A stretch of 64,000 nucleotides of DNA from Acuticoccus sp. MNP-M23 (GCF_031195445.1 NZ_CP133480.1:4518501-4582500), one strand, 5' to 3'. Positions 19,806 to 29,182 are shown, numbered from the stretch's first letter. The notes: generated by a model from the letters alone, not told the origin. Numbers and translations are program-made.

Positions 19806-21005
19806 TCAGCCGTCGCGCTTGTTGAGCACGTCGAAGATGACGGCGGCGAGCAGGACGAGGCCCTTGATCATCTGCTGGTAGTCGATCCCGATTCCAAGCA
19901 GCGACATGCCGTTGTTGAGGACGCCCATGATGAATGCCCCCACCACGGCACCCAGAATGGTGCCGACGCCGCCGCGCATGGAGGCACCGCCAATAAACAC
20001 GGCGGCAATCACGTCCAGCTCCACCACTTGCCCGGCCTTGGGCTGCGCCACGTTGAGGCGCGCGGCAAAGATGAGACCGCCGAGCGCCGCCAGCATGCCC
20101 ATGTTTGCAAACACCAGCATGGTCAGCCGCTCGGTGTTGATGCCGGAGAGCTTGGCCGCCTTCTCGTTGCCGCCGATGGCATAGACGCGCCGGCCGGCCG
20201 TGGTCTTGTTGGTGATGAACGAATAGATCGCGATCAGGATCGCCATCACCACCAGGACGTTGGGCAAGCCGCGGAAGTTCGCCATCAGCCAGGACAGGTA
20301 GATGAGCGCCGCCGCCACCAGGAGCTGGCGGCCGACGAACAGCGCGGTCGGCTCGTCCTGATCGCCCTCGCCGGAGAAACGCTGCTTCATCGCGAACGCG
20401 AACACCAGCACCGCAACGCCGGCGCCGATGAGGAAGGAAAGCGTGTTGAAGCGCGTGGCATCGAACACGTCGGGCAGGAAGCCGGTGGACAGGAGACGGA
20501 AGAAGTTGGGGAACGGGCCGATGGAGGCGCCGCCCAGAATGAGCAGGATCGCGCCCTTGAAGATGAGGAGCCCGGCCAGCGTCACGATGAAGGACGGGAT
20601 CTTGAAGTAGGCGATCCAGTAACCTTGCGCCGCGCCGATGGCAAAGCCCACCGCCATGCAGACGACGGACGTGACCAGCGGGTTGATGTCGTAGGTCACC
20701 ATCATCACGGCGGCGAGCGCGCCGATGAAGCCCATCACCGAGCCGACCGAAAGGTCGATGTGGCCGGCGACGATAACGAGCAGCATCCCCAGCGCCATGA
20801 CGATGATGTAGGAGTTCTGCAGGACGAGGTTGGTGAGGTTCACCGGGCGCAGCAAGATGCCGTCCGTGGCGATCTGGAAGAACGCCATGATGACGATGAG
20901 CGCGATCAGAATCCCGTACTCGCGCATGTGATTGCGCAGGAATCCTGCCGCGAGCGCGCCGCGGCTGTCACCGCTCATCTTGCCTGCCACCTCTTGCGAC
21001 ATCAT
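19806..21005 (-). CDS. gguB: Multiple-monosaccharide ABC transporter permease (GguB/MmsB-like)
   Basis: A 399-residue inner-membrane permease of the xylose/ribose (BPD_transp_2) family. Hydrophobic blocks include GMLLVIVAGHIDLSVGSVMG (the conserved 'GGIDLSVGS'-type coupling motif), YFKIPSFIVTLAGLLIFKGA and GAVVGAFIMGVLNNGMSLLG. Size and motifs fit GguB/MmsB, partner of ChvE and GguA in Agrobacterium. The start is at a double ATG behind AGGGA. It lies 20 bp after a LysE-type gene, which itself is coupled to an ACT gene and the ATPase, so all five genes form one operon. zur follows 48 bp downstream under its own promoter. Confidence 0.9.
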   Translation of the reverse strand: MMSQEVAGKMSGDSRGALAAGFLRNHMREYGILIALIVIMAFFQIATDGILLRPVNLTNLVLQNSYIIVMALGMLLVIVAGHIDLSVGSVMGFIGALAAVMMVTYDINPLVTSVVCMAVGFAIGAAQGYWIAYFKIPSFIVTLAGLLIFKGAILLILGGASIGPFPNFFRLLSTGFLPDVFDATRFNTLSFLIGAGVAVLVFAFAMKQRFSGEGDQDEPTALFVGRQLLVAAALIYLSWLMANFRGLPNVLVVMAILIAIYSFITNKTTAGRRVYAIGGNEKAAKLSGINTERLTMLVFANMGMLAALGGLIFAARLNVAQPKAGQVVELDVIAAVFIGGASMRGGVGTILGAVVGAFIMGVLNNGMSLLGIGIDYQQMIKGLVLLAAVIFDVLNKRDG

Positions 21006-21025
21006 TAAGTCCCTAAATCATCCGT

Positions 21026-21637
21026 TCAGCGCTCGGAGAGCGCGAGTTTAACACCGAGAAGCGCGAAGCTTGCCGCGAACGAGCGGCGCAGCCAGCGCAT
21101 GACCGAAGGGCGCGAGAGCACATAGTCGCGCGCCAGCGCGGCAGCCGCGCCATAAAGGACGAAAACGCCGAACGTCATCGCCATGAACACAGCGGCCAGC
21201 CCCAGCATCTCCAGAGTTGGCCGCGCCGCATCCGCCGGCACGAACTGCGGCAGGAAGGCAAGGAAGAAGAGCGAGAGCTTGGGGTTGAGGACGTTGAGGA
21301 AGATCCCGTCGCGCACCAGCCTGACAGCCCGCACCGGCGCAGCGTTCGCCTTGACCGACAGCGCGCCGCCCTCGCGGGCAATGCCCCATGCCATATAGAA
21401 GAGATAGAGGACGCCGAGGATCTTCACCGCCTGGAACAGCGTCGCCGAGGTGTGAAGGAGCGCCGCGAGCCCCACCACGGAGGCGAAGATGTGCGGCACG
21501 ATCCCCAGCGTGCAGCCGAGCGCTGCAATGCACGACGCGCGAAAGCCGCGGCCCAGCGCGATCGCCAGCGTGTAGATCACCCCTGTGCCGGGGAGCAGCA
21601 CCACCACCAGCGCCGTCACCAGAAATTCGATGCTCAT
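21026..21637 (-). CDS. LysE/RhtB-family amino-acid exporter
   Basis: 203 residues with about six hydrophobic helices. The family signature LPGTGVIYTLAIALGRGFRA is near the N-terminus (LysE usually has 'PGP' here; the third residue is Thr in this protein), and FLNVLNPKLSLFFLAFLPQF lies in the middle. Such proteins export amino acids, homoserine or related compounds. The ATG (21637) overlaps the stop of the ACT-domain gene as ATGA. Its position inside a sugar-importer operon is unusual; the ACT partner suggests a link to amino-acid sensing. Confidence 0.88.
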   Translation of the reverse strand: MSIEFLVTALVVVLLPGTGVIYTLAIALGRGFRASCIAALGCTLGIVPHIFASVVGLAALLHTSATLFQAVKILGVLYLFYMAWGIAREGGALSVKANAAPVRAVRLVRDGIFLNVLNPKLSLFFLAFLPQFVPADAARPTLEMLGLAAVFMAMTFGVFVLYGAAAALARDYVLSRPSVMRWLRRSFAASFALLGVKLALSER

Positions 21638-22041
21638 TCGTCCGCCTCCTGAAGCTTGAACCCTGCGTCCGCCCAGGCGGCACATGCCGCCTCGCGCGTT
21701 GCCGTCTTCACCAGCACCACATCGCGCTCGAAGGTGGAGAGGACGAAGATGCCAAGCCCTGCCTCGGCCACCGGCGCGGTCACGGCCCGCACGACGCCCG
21801 GCGCATCCAGCGCCCCCGCTGCGGTGACGCGGAAAGCGGCCCACGGCCCCTCCTGCTCCACACCGGCGGGAATGCGGTCGGACCGGCAGACCGCTGTAAG
21901 AGACCCGTCGCCCACCAGGGCAAACACCCCCTCGCCGGCCAGCCAGCCCGGCACACCGGCGCCGTCCGCCAGCCGTGCCACGCCATAGTCGCCGGAAAGG
22001 GCAGTCAGGCCAAGATCGGACGGCCTTGCCAGCGCGATCAT
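21634..22041 (-). CDS. ACT-domain protein (amino-acid sensing type)
   Basis: 135 residues. The C-terminal half is a recognisable ACT fold: [20 protein letters not shown] with the ligand-loop 'Gxx', then [20 protein letters not shown]. The N-terminal half ([31 protein letters not shown]) resembles the CASTOR/ACT_7-type partner domain of small stand-alone ACT proteins. There is no enzyme domain. It overlaps both neighbours by four bases (ATGA): gguA upstream and the LysE gene downstream. A role as a regulatory subunit that senses the exported amino acid is plausible but inferred from context. Confidence 0.78.
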   Translation of the reverse strand: MIALARPSDLGLTALSGDYGVARLADGAGVPGWLAGEGVFALVGDGSLTAVCRSDRIPAGVEQEGPWAAFRVTAAGALDAPGVVRAVTAPVAEAGLGIFVLSTFERDVVLVKTATREAACAAWADAGFKLQEADE

Positions 22042-23600
22042 CGGGACGCGCGGATAATCATCTGCATGATCTTTTCCTGGCTGGCCTCGCGGATCGGCAG
22101 CTCGCCCACAAACCTGCCCTCGTTCATCACATAGACCCGGTCGCACACGCCGAGGATCTCCGGCAGCTCGGACGTGATGACGATCACCGCCCGTCCCTCC
22201 GCCGCCAGCTGGTGGATGATCGTGTAGATTTCGAACTTGGCGCCAACGTCGATGCCGCGGGTGGGCTCGTCGAGGATCAGGACCTTGGGCTCGGTGAAGA
22301 GCCACTTGGACAGCACTACCTTCTGCTGGTTGCCGCCCGAAAGATTGACGGCAGCCTGCCGCACGGAGGACGACTTGATCTTCAGCTTGTCGCGATATTC
22401 GCGGGCGACGGCCAGCTCCCTGGCGTCGGAGATGATGCCGTTGTCGGACACCCCCTCCAGCCGCGCCAGCGGGATGTTGCGCTGAATGGAATCGTCCAGC
22501 ACCAGACCGTACTGCTTGCGGTCCTCGGTGACGTAGGCAAGGCCCGCATCCACCACCCGGTGCACCGAAGACGTGTCGAGCCGCTCGCCGCCGATAAAGG
22601 CCTCGCCCGAAATGTTGCGCCCGTAGGTGCCGCCGAAAAGGCTCATGGCAAGTTCGGTCCGCCCTGCCCCCATCAGGCCCGAGATGCCGACGATTTCGCC
22701 AGCGCGCACGTTGAGCGATACATCGTCGACCGCACGGCGCTCGGGGTGGGCGGGGTCGTGCACGGTCCAGTTCCGGACCTCGAACAGAACCTCACCCAGC
22801 GGCCGGTCGAGGTCTCGCTGGGGAAAGCGGTCCGACAGGTCGCGGCCGACCATGTCGCGGATCACCCGCTCCTCGGTCACCTCGCCGCCGTGAGCGGCCA
22901 GCGTCGACACAACCTCGCCATCGCGAATAATGGTGACGGTGTCGGCCACCTTCTCGATCTCGTTGAGCTTGTGGGAAATGAGGATCGAGGAGATCCCCTT
23001 GGCCTTGAACTCCAGCAGCAGGTCGAGGAGCGCGGCACTGTCGGCTTCGTTGAGGCTGGAGGTGGGCTCATCCAGAATGAGAAGCTTCACGTCCTTGGCG
23101 AGCGCCTTGGCAATTTCGACGAGCTGCTGCTTGCCAAGGCCAAGGTCGCCGACGCGGGTGCGCGGATTTTCGGAAAGGCCGACGCGCGCCAGAAGCTCTG
23201 CGGTGCGCTTGTGCGTGGCGTTCCAGTCGATGACGCCGCGGGAGGACTGCTCGTTGCCCAGAAAGATGTTTTCAGAAATGGACAGGAGCGGCACCAGCGC
23301 CAGCTCCTGATGGATGATGACGATGCCGACCTTCTCGGACTCGGCCAGCGAGCGGAATTTCTGGCTCTCGCCCTCGTAGATGATCTCGCCGTCGTAGCTG
23401 CCGTGGCCGTAAACGCCGGACAGCACCTTCATCAGCGTGGACTTGCCGGCGCCGTTTTCGCCGACCACGGCGTGGATCTCGCCGCGGGTGACCGAAAACG
23501 TGACATCGCTCAGCGCAGTGACGCCGACGAAGCGCTTGGTGATGCCGCGCATCTCCAGAATTGTGTCGGCTTCTGGCTCTATCCGTTCCGCAACGCTCAC
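22038..23600 (-). CDS. gguA: Multiple-monosaccharide ABC transporter ATPase, two ABC domains (GguA/MmsA-like)
   Basis: 520 residues with two tandem ABC domains, as in XylG, MglA and GguA. Domain 1 has Walker [12 protein letters not shown]-loop [10 protein letters not shown], signature-like [14 protein letters not shown] and Walker B LLILDEPT. Domain 2 has the degenerate P-loop [10 protein letters not shown] typical of the family, the canonical signature [16 protein letters not shown] and [14 protein letters not shown]. It powers uptake of sugars bound by ChvE. The start is 93 bp after chvE; the stop overlaps the ACT-domain gene (ATGA). Confidence 0.93.
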   Translation of the reverse strand: MSVAERIEPEADTILEMRGITKRFVGVTALSDVTFSVTRGEIHAVVGENGAGKSTLMKVLSGVYGHGSYDGEIIYEGESQKFRSLAESEKVGIVIIHQELALVPLLSISENIFLGNEQSSRGVIDWNATHKRTAELLARVGLSENPRTRVGDLGLGKQQLVEIAKALAKDVKLLILDEPTSSLNEADSAALLDLLLEFKAKGISSILISHKLNEIEKVADTVTIIRDGEVVSTLAAHGGEVTEERVIRDMVGRDLSDRFPQRDLDRPLGEVLFEVRNWTVHDPAHPERRAVDDVSLNVRAGEIVGISGLMGAGRTELAMSLFGGTYGRNISGEAFIGGERLDTSSVHRVVDAGLAYVTEDRKQYGLVLDDSIQRNIPLARLEGVSDNGIISDARELAVAREYRDKLKIKSSSVRQAAVNLSGGNQQKVVLSKWLFTEPKVLILDEPTRGIDVGAKFEIYTIIHQLAAEGRAVIVITSELPEILGVCDRVYVMNEGRFVGELPIREASQEKIMQMIIRASR

Positions 23601-23693
23601 CGGTCACTCCCAAAAGGCACGTTCGCGCCCATCGGCACGGGTGGTCGAAAGACCGGGGGCGGCGCACAGTCGGCGCCCCCGGCCATGGCGCAA

Positions 23694-24755
23694 TTATTTC
23701 AGCTGATCAGCTGTATAATAACCGCTGGAGATGACGGTAGACTCGATATTGTCCTTCGTCACCGACACCGGCTCAAGAAGGTAGGACGGGACCACCTTCA
23801 CACCGTTGTCGTAGGTTTCGGTGTCGTTGATGGTGGGCTCGCGGTCGTTGAGGATGTCGTCGACCAGCGCAACGGTCACCTTGGCCAGCTCGCGGGTGTC
23901 CTTGAACACCGTGGAGGTCTGGTCACCGGCCTGGATGGCCTTCAGCGACGGGATCTCCGCATCCTGGCCGGAAATCACCGGCATCGGCTGATCGCCCGAA
24001 CCATAGCCGACACCCTTCAGCGAGGAGATGATGCCGATGGACAGGCCGTCGTAGGGGGAGAGCACGGCGTCCACGGTGTCGTCGGTGTAGTAGGCGCTGA
24101 GGAGGTTATCCATCCGGGCCTGAGCGACCGAACCGTCCCAGCGCAGGGTGCCGACCACGTCCATGCCGGTCTGGCCGGACTTCACGTTCAGCTTGCCCGA
24201 ATCGATCAGCGGCTGCAGCACGCTCATGCCACCGTCGTAGAAGAAGAAGGCGTTGTTGTCGTCGGGCGAGCCGCCGAACAGCTCGATGTTGCAGGGGTCG
24301 CAATTGTCCATGTCGAGCGCGTCGACCAGGGACTGGGCCTGCTGCACGCCAACCTTGAAGTTGTCGAACGTGGTGTAATAGCTGACATCGCCCGAATCGC
24401 GGATGAGGCGGTCATAGGCGACCACGGGCACATCCATGGCAGCCGCATTGGCGAGGACGTTGGACAAGGTGGTGCCGTCGATGGCGGCAATCACCATGGC
24501 GTCGACGCCGCGCACCAGCATGTTCTCCACCTGGGAGAGCTGGGTCGGAATGTCGTCTTCGGCGTACTGGAGAATGGTCTCGTAGCCGGCTTCCTCGAAC
24601 TGCTTCACCATGGAATCGCCGTCGGAAATCCAGCGGGTCGACGACTTGGTGGGCATCGCAATGCCGATGGTGCCCTTGTCCTGGGCGAAAGCGGGCGCTG
24701 TCGCCGCGCCAGCCACAGCAACCGCAGCTGCGGCGAGAATGATTGTCTTCTTCAT
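23694..24755 (-). CDS. chvE: ChvE-like periplasmic multiple-sugar-binding protein
   Basis: 353 residues, type I periplasmic binding protein (Peripla_BP_4). A Sec signal ([24 protein letters not shown]) precedes [20 protein letters not shown], typical of ChvE/XylF. It binds aldoses such as glucose, galactose, arabinose or xylose and hands them to GguAB. In Agrobacterium ChvE also signals to VirA and chemoreceptors. The conserved [20 protein letters not shown] segment matches the ChvE subfamily. A strong GGGAGG Shine-Dalgarno sequence precedes the ATG. First gene of a five-gene operon, divergent from the Na/Pi transporter. Confidence 0.92.
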   Translation of the reverse strand: MKKTIILAAAAVAVAGAATAPAFAQDKGTIGIAMPTKSSTRWISDGDSMVKQFEEAGYETILQYAEDDIPTQLSQVENMLVRGVDAMVIAAIDGTTLSNVLANAAAMDVPVVAYDRLIRDSGDVSYYTTFDNFKVGVQQAQSLVDALDMDNCDPCNIELFGGSPDDNNAFFFYDGGMSVLQPLIDSGKLNVKSGQTGMDVVGTLRWDGSVAQARMDNLLSAYYTDDTVDAVLSPYDGLSIGIISSLKGVGYGSGDQPMPVISGQDAEIPSLKAIQAGDQTSTVFKDTRELAKVTVALVDDILNDREPTINDTETYDNGVKVVPSYLLEPVSVTKDNIESTVISSGYYTADQLK

Positions 24756-25132
24756 TGGGTCCTCCCCTCGTGTTTCGGCGCCCGGTCCGCAGGATGCAAA
24801 CGATAACATCGACAGCCGGGACGAACGTCGCCGGACCTAAACCATGGGTTTTAACGACGGGCAAATGAAATATCGGACGAATTGGCGCCGGACGATAACG
24901 CTGTCGTTAATCAAGGAAAACAGCAGCCGGATCCCTGGTAGAATAAATCGGTTGGTGAGCCATTGCGGATCCGGGCGTGCGCATGCGCCAGCGGGGCGTG
25001 TACAATGTCACGTACGCGGAAAGTCTAATCTTTACATCAGGTCAGACTTGCGCAGGGTTAAAGGATGCGCTCGTTCATCCGGGCCGGCCGCATCCGGCGC
25101 CCGAAATTGATCCTTCAAAGGTTGCACTGTCT
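24756..25132. promoter_or_regulatory. Divergent promoter region between chvE and the Na/Pi transporter
   Basis: 377 bp without a convincing gene. It must hold the chvE operon promoter leftwards and the transporter promoter rightwards. A small inverted repeat TAACG-CTGT-CGTTA is at 24896-24909, and the half-palindromic TTTAACGACGG lies near 24849. A sugar-responsive regulator (for example the LysR-type GbpR known for chvE) could act here; no such regulator gene is in the window. Confidence 0.45.
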
Positions 25133-26728
25133 ATGCTGACTTCGTTCATGGAAATCATCGCCGGGCTCGGTCTTTTCCTGTACGGGGTGCATCTTCTCGG
25201 GGCCAACCTTCGGGGTCTTGCCACCCGCCGCGTCCAGTCACTGATCCGCAATGCCACCAACAACCGGGTGCGCGCGTTTTCTGTTGGCCTCGTCGTCGGC
25301 GGTGTATCGCAAAGTCTTGCGGGCATCACGTTCATCTGCGTCGGCCTGCTCTCGGCCGGCATGATAAATCTGAGCTCGGCTCTGCCGATCATCATCGGCG
25401 GGAACGTGGGCGGGACGCTTCTTCCGCTCTTCGCCTCGCTCAACATCCGGCCTGGCGTCCTCTTCGTCCTCGGGGTCGCCGGCTACATCCTTGCCACGGA
25501 GCAGTTCCCGTCGCTGCGGCATGTCACCGGCGTGCTGCTGGGCGCGGCGCTCCTGTTTCTCGGCCTCGACCTCGTCAACACCGGCGCCCTGCCCTTTGCC
25601 GACGATCCCGATTTCGCCAGCGCCATCACCACCGCAGGATCGTCGCCCCTTCTCGCTCTGGTGGGGGGAACCATCCTTGCCGTCCTCGTCCAGGGCTCAG
25701 TCGCAATCGCGATCCTCACCATGTCCCTCTACCGGGAAGGGCTGCTGAACTACGAGAGCGCGATCATGCTCACCTACGCGGTCAATATCGGGTCTTCTCT
25801 GTCCCTGGCGCTCCTCAGCGTCCAGTTGCGCGGGGCGGCGCGGCAGGTGGCAGGCTTCAGTGTCATCTTCAACTTCCTTGGCGCGATCGTTCTCCTCCCC
25901 CTGTTCTTCATCGAGGTTTGGGGGGATGTGCCGCTGGTGCTGGCCGCCCTGAAATATCTGGTCCCGTCGCCGGGGCTGCAGGTGGTCACCGCGTACATCA
26001 TGTTCAATCTGGTGGCGGCGGTGGTGGCGTTCATCTTTTCCGGGCCGCTGGGCCGGTGGCTGGCCCGGCGCTACCCGGAGGATGCGGGCGCTGCCGCAGG
26101 GCGGGCGATGTATCTGGACGACCACGTTCTGCGCAACCCGGTGCTGGCGCTTGCGCTGGTGGAGCGCGAACAGGAACGGGTGCTCAATCTCATCGGGCGT
26201 CTTTCCGATGTCGGCCGCAACAGCGACCCCGATGCCCGTGTCGAGGTTGCCGCCGTGGAGCGCGACCGGATCAACGCGGTGCTGAAGGAGATCAACGCCT
26301 ACATGAAGGCGATCGCCAGCGACCCGGCAGATGCCGAGTTTGCCGACCGGCTGCACACCCGCCTCGAAAACCAGCACCAGCTCGAAGACCTTGCGTTCAC
26401 CTTTGGCGAGCTGGCGTCGTTTGCGCCGCGCGGCGGCCCGGTGGTGGACGATTTCAGGCTGACGGTGATGGAGGCTGCGGATACGGCGCGCCTCGTCCTG
26501 CTCGACGCGCTGGAAACGCCGGACGACACCGAGCTGCGCCAGATGCTGGCCACCCTGGTCGCCGAGCGCGGCAACAGCGTTGCGGGTGTGCGCGAGCGGT
26601 TCCTTGCGGATTCGGACGGCCCCCCGGCAGCAGTCCGCCTCGCCCTCCTCGATATCACGACCTTGTTCGAACGCTCCATGTGGCGCCTCCGGCGCCTCAA
26701 GAACGACATGCTGCCGGGGACCGTGTAG
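25133..26728 (+). CDS. Na/Pi-cotransporter-family protein with PhoU-like C-terminal region
   Basis: 531 residues. The first 320 or so are a Na/Pi (NptA/PNaS) transporter: GLGLFLYGVHLLGANLRGLA, SQSLAGITFICVGLLSAGMI and GNVGGTLLP form the first QSSS-like repeat, and a second repeat includes VLVQGSVAIAILTMSLYREG. Canonical QSSSA is altered to QSLAG and QGSVA, so phosphate may not be the substrate. Residues from about 350 form a helical PhoU-like domain (LALVEREQERVLNLIGRLSD). The ATG at 25133 precedes the first hydrophobic helix; earlier in-frame codons encode no recognisable sequence. The promoter region is shared with chvE. Confidence 0.87.
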   Translation: MLTSFMEIIAGLGLFLYGVHLLGANLRGLATRRVQSLIRNATNNRVRAFSVGLVVGGVSQSLAGITFICVGLLSAGMINLSSALPIIIGGNVGGTLLPLFASLNIRPGVLFVLGVAGYILATEQFPSLRHVTGVLLGAALLFLGLDLVNTGALPFADDPDFASAITTAGSSPLLALVGGTILAVLVQGSVAIAILTMSLYREGLLNYESAIMLTYAVNIGSSLSLALLSVQLRGAARQVAGFSVIFNFLGAIVLLPLFFIEVWGDVPLVLAALKYLVPSPGLQVVTAYIMFNLVAAVVAFIFSGPLGRWLARRYPEDAGAAAGRAMYLDDHVLRNPVLALALVEREQERVLNLIGRLSDVGRNSDPDARVEVAAVERDRINAVLKEINAYMKAIASDPADAEFADRLHTRLENQHQLEDLAFTFGELASFAPRGGPVVDDFRLTVMEAADTARLVLLDALETPDDTELRQMLATLVAERGNSVAGVRERFLADSDGPPAAVRLALLDITTLFERSMWRLRRLKNDMLPGTV

Positions 26729-26875
26729 CCACAATCGCCAGGCGCAGTCGGTGTGCACCCGCCGCCGGATGCGCCGGATTGTCAGAAGAAGTCTGGCATG
26801 GTCTGTCAGCCGGGTCTTTCCCGGCCGGCTCAGGCGGGGCATGGATCGCCAAATCGCGAGGACGGAGATTTCCCG

Positions 26876-27817
26876 ATGCTGAAACTCGGACTGGTCGGAA
26901 TCGGGGCGATTGCCCGCAAGGCGCACGTGCCTGCCATCGAGAGCAACCCGGACCTTGCCCTCGTGGCCGCTGCAAGCCGCCACGGCACCCTCCCCGGCAT
27001 CGCCAGCTACACCAACCTCACAGATATGCTGGAGGGGTCGCCGGAGATTGAAGCGGTGGTGCTGTGCGTGCCGCCTGAACCGCGGTTCGACATGGCACGC
27101 GAGGCCATCGCCGCCGGCAAGCACGTCTTTCTGGAGAAACCGCCGGGGGTCACCGTGTCGGAGGTGCACGCGCTGGAGGCGGCGGCGAGAGACGCCGGGG
27201 TGACGCTGCTGGCAAGCTGGCATTCGCGCTATGCCCCCGGCGTGGAGACATTGCGCCAGCGCCTGTTCTCCACCCCGCCCACCAGGGTGAACGTCACCTG
27301 GCGCGAGGACGTGCGCGTGTACCATCCCGGCCAGAGCTGGATCTGGGAGCCCGGCGGCTACGGCGTGTTCGACCCTCTCATCAACGCATTCTCAATCCTC
27401 ACCTACATTCTGCCCCGGCCGTTCCGCGCGGTGTCCTCAAGGTTCGAAACCCCGTCCAACTGCGCGCAGCCCATCGCAGCGCAAGTGCTGTTCAAGGACA
27501 CCGAAGGCGTCGAGATCCACTGCGACGCCAGCTTCGACCAGCCCGACCCGCCCACCTGGGACATTGTGGTGGAGACCGGGGCCGGCACCTTCCACATGCA
27601 AAAAGGCGGCGCGATCCTGTCCCACGACGGCACGGTGCTGGTGGACGAGCCGGAGACTGAATACGCAAACCTTTACGCGCTGTTTGCCGGTCTCGTGCGC
27701 GCCGGGCGAAGCGACGTGGACGTCACCCCCCTTGCCCACGTGGCAGACTGCTTCCTCCTTGCAGACCACCACACGGTCGGCCCGTTTGACGAAAGCATCC
27801 CCGCGCCCGGGGCCTGA
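26876..27817 (+). CDS. Gfo/Idh/MocA oxidoreductase, L-arabinose/D-galactose 1-dehydrogenase-like
   Basis: 313 residues. N-terminal NAD(P) fold LKLGLVGIGAIARKAHVPAI, then the family catalytic motif HVFLEKPPGVT (Lys-Pro). Further blocks ASWHSRYAPGVE, TWREDVRVYHPGQSWIWEPG, GVFDPLINAFSI and GRSDVDVTPLAHVADCFLL closely match the Azospirillum L-arabinose 1-dehydrogenase (AraA) and rhizobial D-galactose 1-dehydrogenase as I remember them. Those enzymes oxidise the aldose to the lactone in the non-phosphorylative pathway. The nearby ChvE-type importer would supply the sugar. The ATG has GGAG 8 bases upstream; the gene follows the Na/Pi transporter by 147 bp. Confidence 0.86.
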   Translation: MLKLGLVGIGAIARKAHVPAIESNPDLALVAAASRHGTLPGIASYTNLTDMLEGSPEIEAVVLCVPPEPRFDMAREAIAAGKHVFLEKPPGVTVSEVHALEAAARDAGVTLLASWHSRYAPGVETLRQRLFSTPPTRVNVTWREDVRVYHPGQSWIWEPGGYGVFDPLINAFSILTYILPRPFRAVSSRFETPSNCAQPIAAQVLFKDTEGVEIHCDASFDQPDPPTWDIVVETGAGTFHMQKGGAILSHDGTVLVDEPETEYANLYALFAGLVRAGRSDVDVTPLAHVADCFLLADHHTVGPFDESIPAPGA

Positions 27818-27988
27818 CACTGCCCGCTTGCCGCAGTGCGGCCTCAATAGGCCCATGCCGCGCCTGAAGGAGAAGGTTGCCGATGGCACCGGGGGGCACA
27901 TCCGCCTGATGGGTGGCCGTGAACGCCATGCCACCGGCAGACGGGCCCCACCAACTGCGGCAAGGCCCGAGCGAAGACGGAGACGACA

Positions 27989-28054
27989 ATGGCGTTCAAG
28001 GAACCGGTCCTTGCGGCAGACAGCGGTGTGCGGCTCGCAAGGCCTGCGGGCTGA
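27989..28054 (+). CDS. 21-codon ORF overlapping the start of the alpha/beta hydrolase gene
   Basis: ATG 27989 has GGAG 6 bases upstream and encodes MAFKEPVLAADSGVRLARPA plus Gly before a TGA that overlaps the next ATG (TGATG). It could be a leader that couples translation to the hydrolase. Alternatively, the hydrolase once started here and a frameshift has separated its first residues. No attenuator hairpin is evident. Confidence 0.35.
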   Translation: MAFKEPVLAADSGVRLARPAG

Positions 28055-28854
28055 TGGCGTTCGACCATGTGGGCGCGCGCCCGCGCATTGCGATCGAATG
28101 GCAGGGCAGCGGCCCGCTTGTGGTTTTCCTTCACGGAATTGGCGGCAATCGCACGAACTGGCGCGGCAACCTTCCCGCAGTTGCTGAAAAATTTACCGCA
28201 CTAGGCTGGGACGCCCGCGGCTATGGCGAAAGCGACGATTATGACGGCCCGTTCCGCTTTGCGGACGCCGTTGCCGATCTTGCCGCCGTTCTGGACCGGA
28301 TGGACGCGGCAACGGCGCATCTGGTCGGCCTCTCGCTGGGCGGGCGAATTGCGGCGCACTTTCATGCAGCGCACCCGGCGCGCGTTGCTTCGCTGACGCT
28401 GTGCGACACCCACCTCGGCTTCGGCCACTATCCTGAAAAGGTGCGCAAGCGCTTTGTGCAAAGCCGGCGCGATCCACTTCTGGCGGGCGCGACAATGGAT
28501 GAACTTGCGCCGGCCATCGCGCGCACGCTGATCGGCGATCCCACCGACGCCGAAACGCTCGGGCTCCTGACCGCCTCGATGGGCGCCGTCCGGCGGGAAA
28601 GCTACATCAAGACCGTGACCGGCTCGGTGGAGGACGACATGACACCCAAGCTCGACAATGTGCGCGTGCCGGCGCTGGTTCTCACCGGCCAGCACGACCG
28701 GATCACGCCGCCATCCATGGCGCGGGAGATTGCGGCCCGCATTCCGGGCAGCACCGTCGCGGTGCTGGACGGGGCGGGCCATCTGTCGAACGTCGAGCGG
28801 CCGGACGCATTCAACCGGACGATCATGGCGTTTCTGGAAGCGGTGGAGCGCTAG
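28054..28854 (+). CDS. Alpha/beta hydrolase
   Basis: 266 residues of the 3-oxoadipate enol-lactonase-like group. The oxyanion motif is HGIGGNRTNW, the nucleophile elbow is GLSLGG (Ser), the acid is in TGQHDRI and the catalytic His in GAGHLSNVE. It is cytoplasmic (no signal). Given the upstream sugar 1-dehydrogenase, one possible job is opening the lactone product, but sugar lactonases are usually SMP-30 types, so this is only a suggestion. The ATG at 28054 overlaps a short upstream ORF as TGATG and has no good ribosome site of its own. Confidence 0.82.
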   Translation: MAFDHVGARPRIAIEWQGSGPLVVFLHGIGGNRTNWRGNLPAVAEKFTALGWDARGYGESDDYDGPFRFADAVADLAAVLDRMDAATAHLVGLSLGGRIAAHFHAAHPARVASLTLCDTHLGFGHYPEKVRKRFVQSRRDPLLAGATMDELAPAIARTLIGDPTDAETLGLLTASMGAVRRESYIKTVTGSVEDDMTPKLDNVRVPALVLTGQHDRITPPSMAREIAARIPGSTVAVLDGAGHLSNVERPDAFNRTIMAFLEAVER

Positions 28855-28873
28855 AGCGTTTCTCGCTCTAGCG
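28849..28873. terminator. Palindrome spanning two convergent stop codons
   Basis: CGCTAGAGCG-TTTCT-CGCTCTAGCG is a perfect 10-bp inverted repeat with a 5-base loop. It contains the TAG stops of both the hydrolase (plus) and ureA (minus). It has no long T tracts; it is probably a bidirectional terminator or RNA end-stabilising hairpin. Confidence 0.6.
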
Positions 28874-29170
28874 GATCGGCTCGTGGACGGTGACGAGCTT
28901 GGTGCCGTCCGGGAAGGTCGCCTCCACCTGCACGTCGTGGATCATCTCGGCAATGCCGTCCATCACCTCGTCGCGGGTGAGGACGCGGGCGCCGGCTTCC
29001 ATCAGGTCGGACACCGAACGACCGTCTCGCGCGCCTTCCACCACAAAGTCCGAAATGAGGGCGATGGCTTCGGGGTAGTTCAGCTTGACGCCCCGCTCAC
29101 GGCGCTTTCGGGCAACTTCGGCTGCCATGGCGATCAGGAGCTTGTCTTTCTCGCGGGGGGAAAGGTTCAT
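28868..29170 (-). CDS. ureA: Urease gamma subunit
   Basis: 100 residues, exactly the usual UreA size. The sequence [40 protein letters not shown] and [20 protein letters not shown] is canonical. UreA is a structural subunit of the cytoplasmic nickel urease (urea to ammonia and CO2). It lies 12 bp after ureD. The rest of the operon (ureB, ureC, ureEFG) should follow but does not: the next gene is a convergent hydrolase. So this subunit is either orphaned or works with ureBC elsewhere. Confidence 0.96.
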   Translation of the reverse strand: MNLSPREKDKLLIAMAAEVARKRRERGVKLNYPEAIALISDFVVEGARDGRSVSDLMEAGARVLTRDEVMDGIAEMIHDVQVEATFPDGTKLVTVHEPIR

Positions 29171-29182
29171 GGGTCGGTCTCT

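Noticed and set aside
21975-24806. A 943-codon plus-strand frame opposite chvE and gguA
   Set aside because: It spans two well-supported genes on the minus strand, including their intergenic gap, and has no domain pattern.
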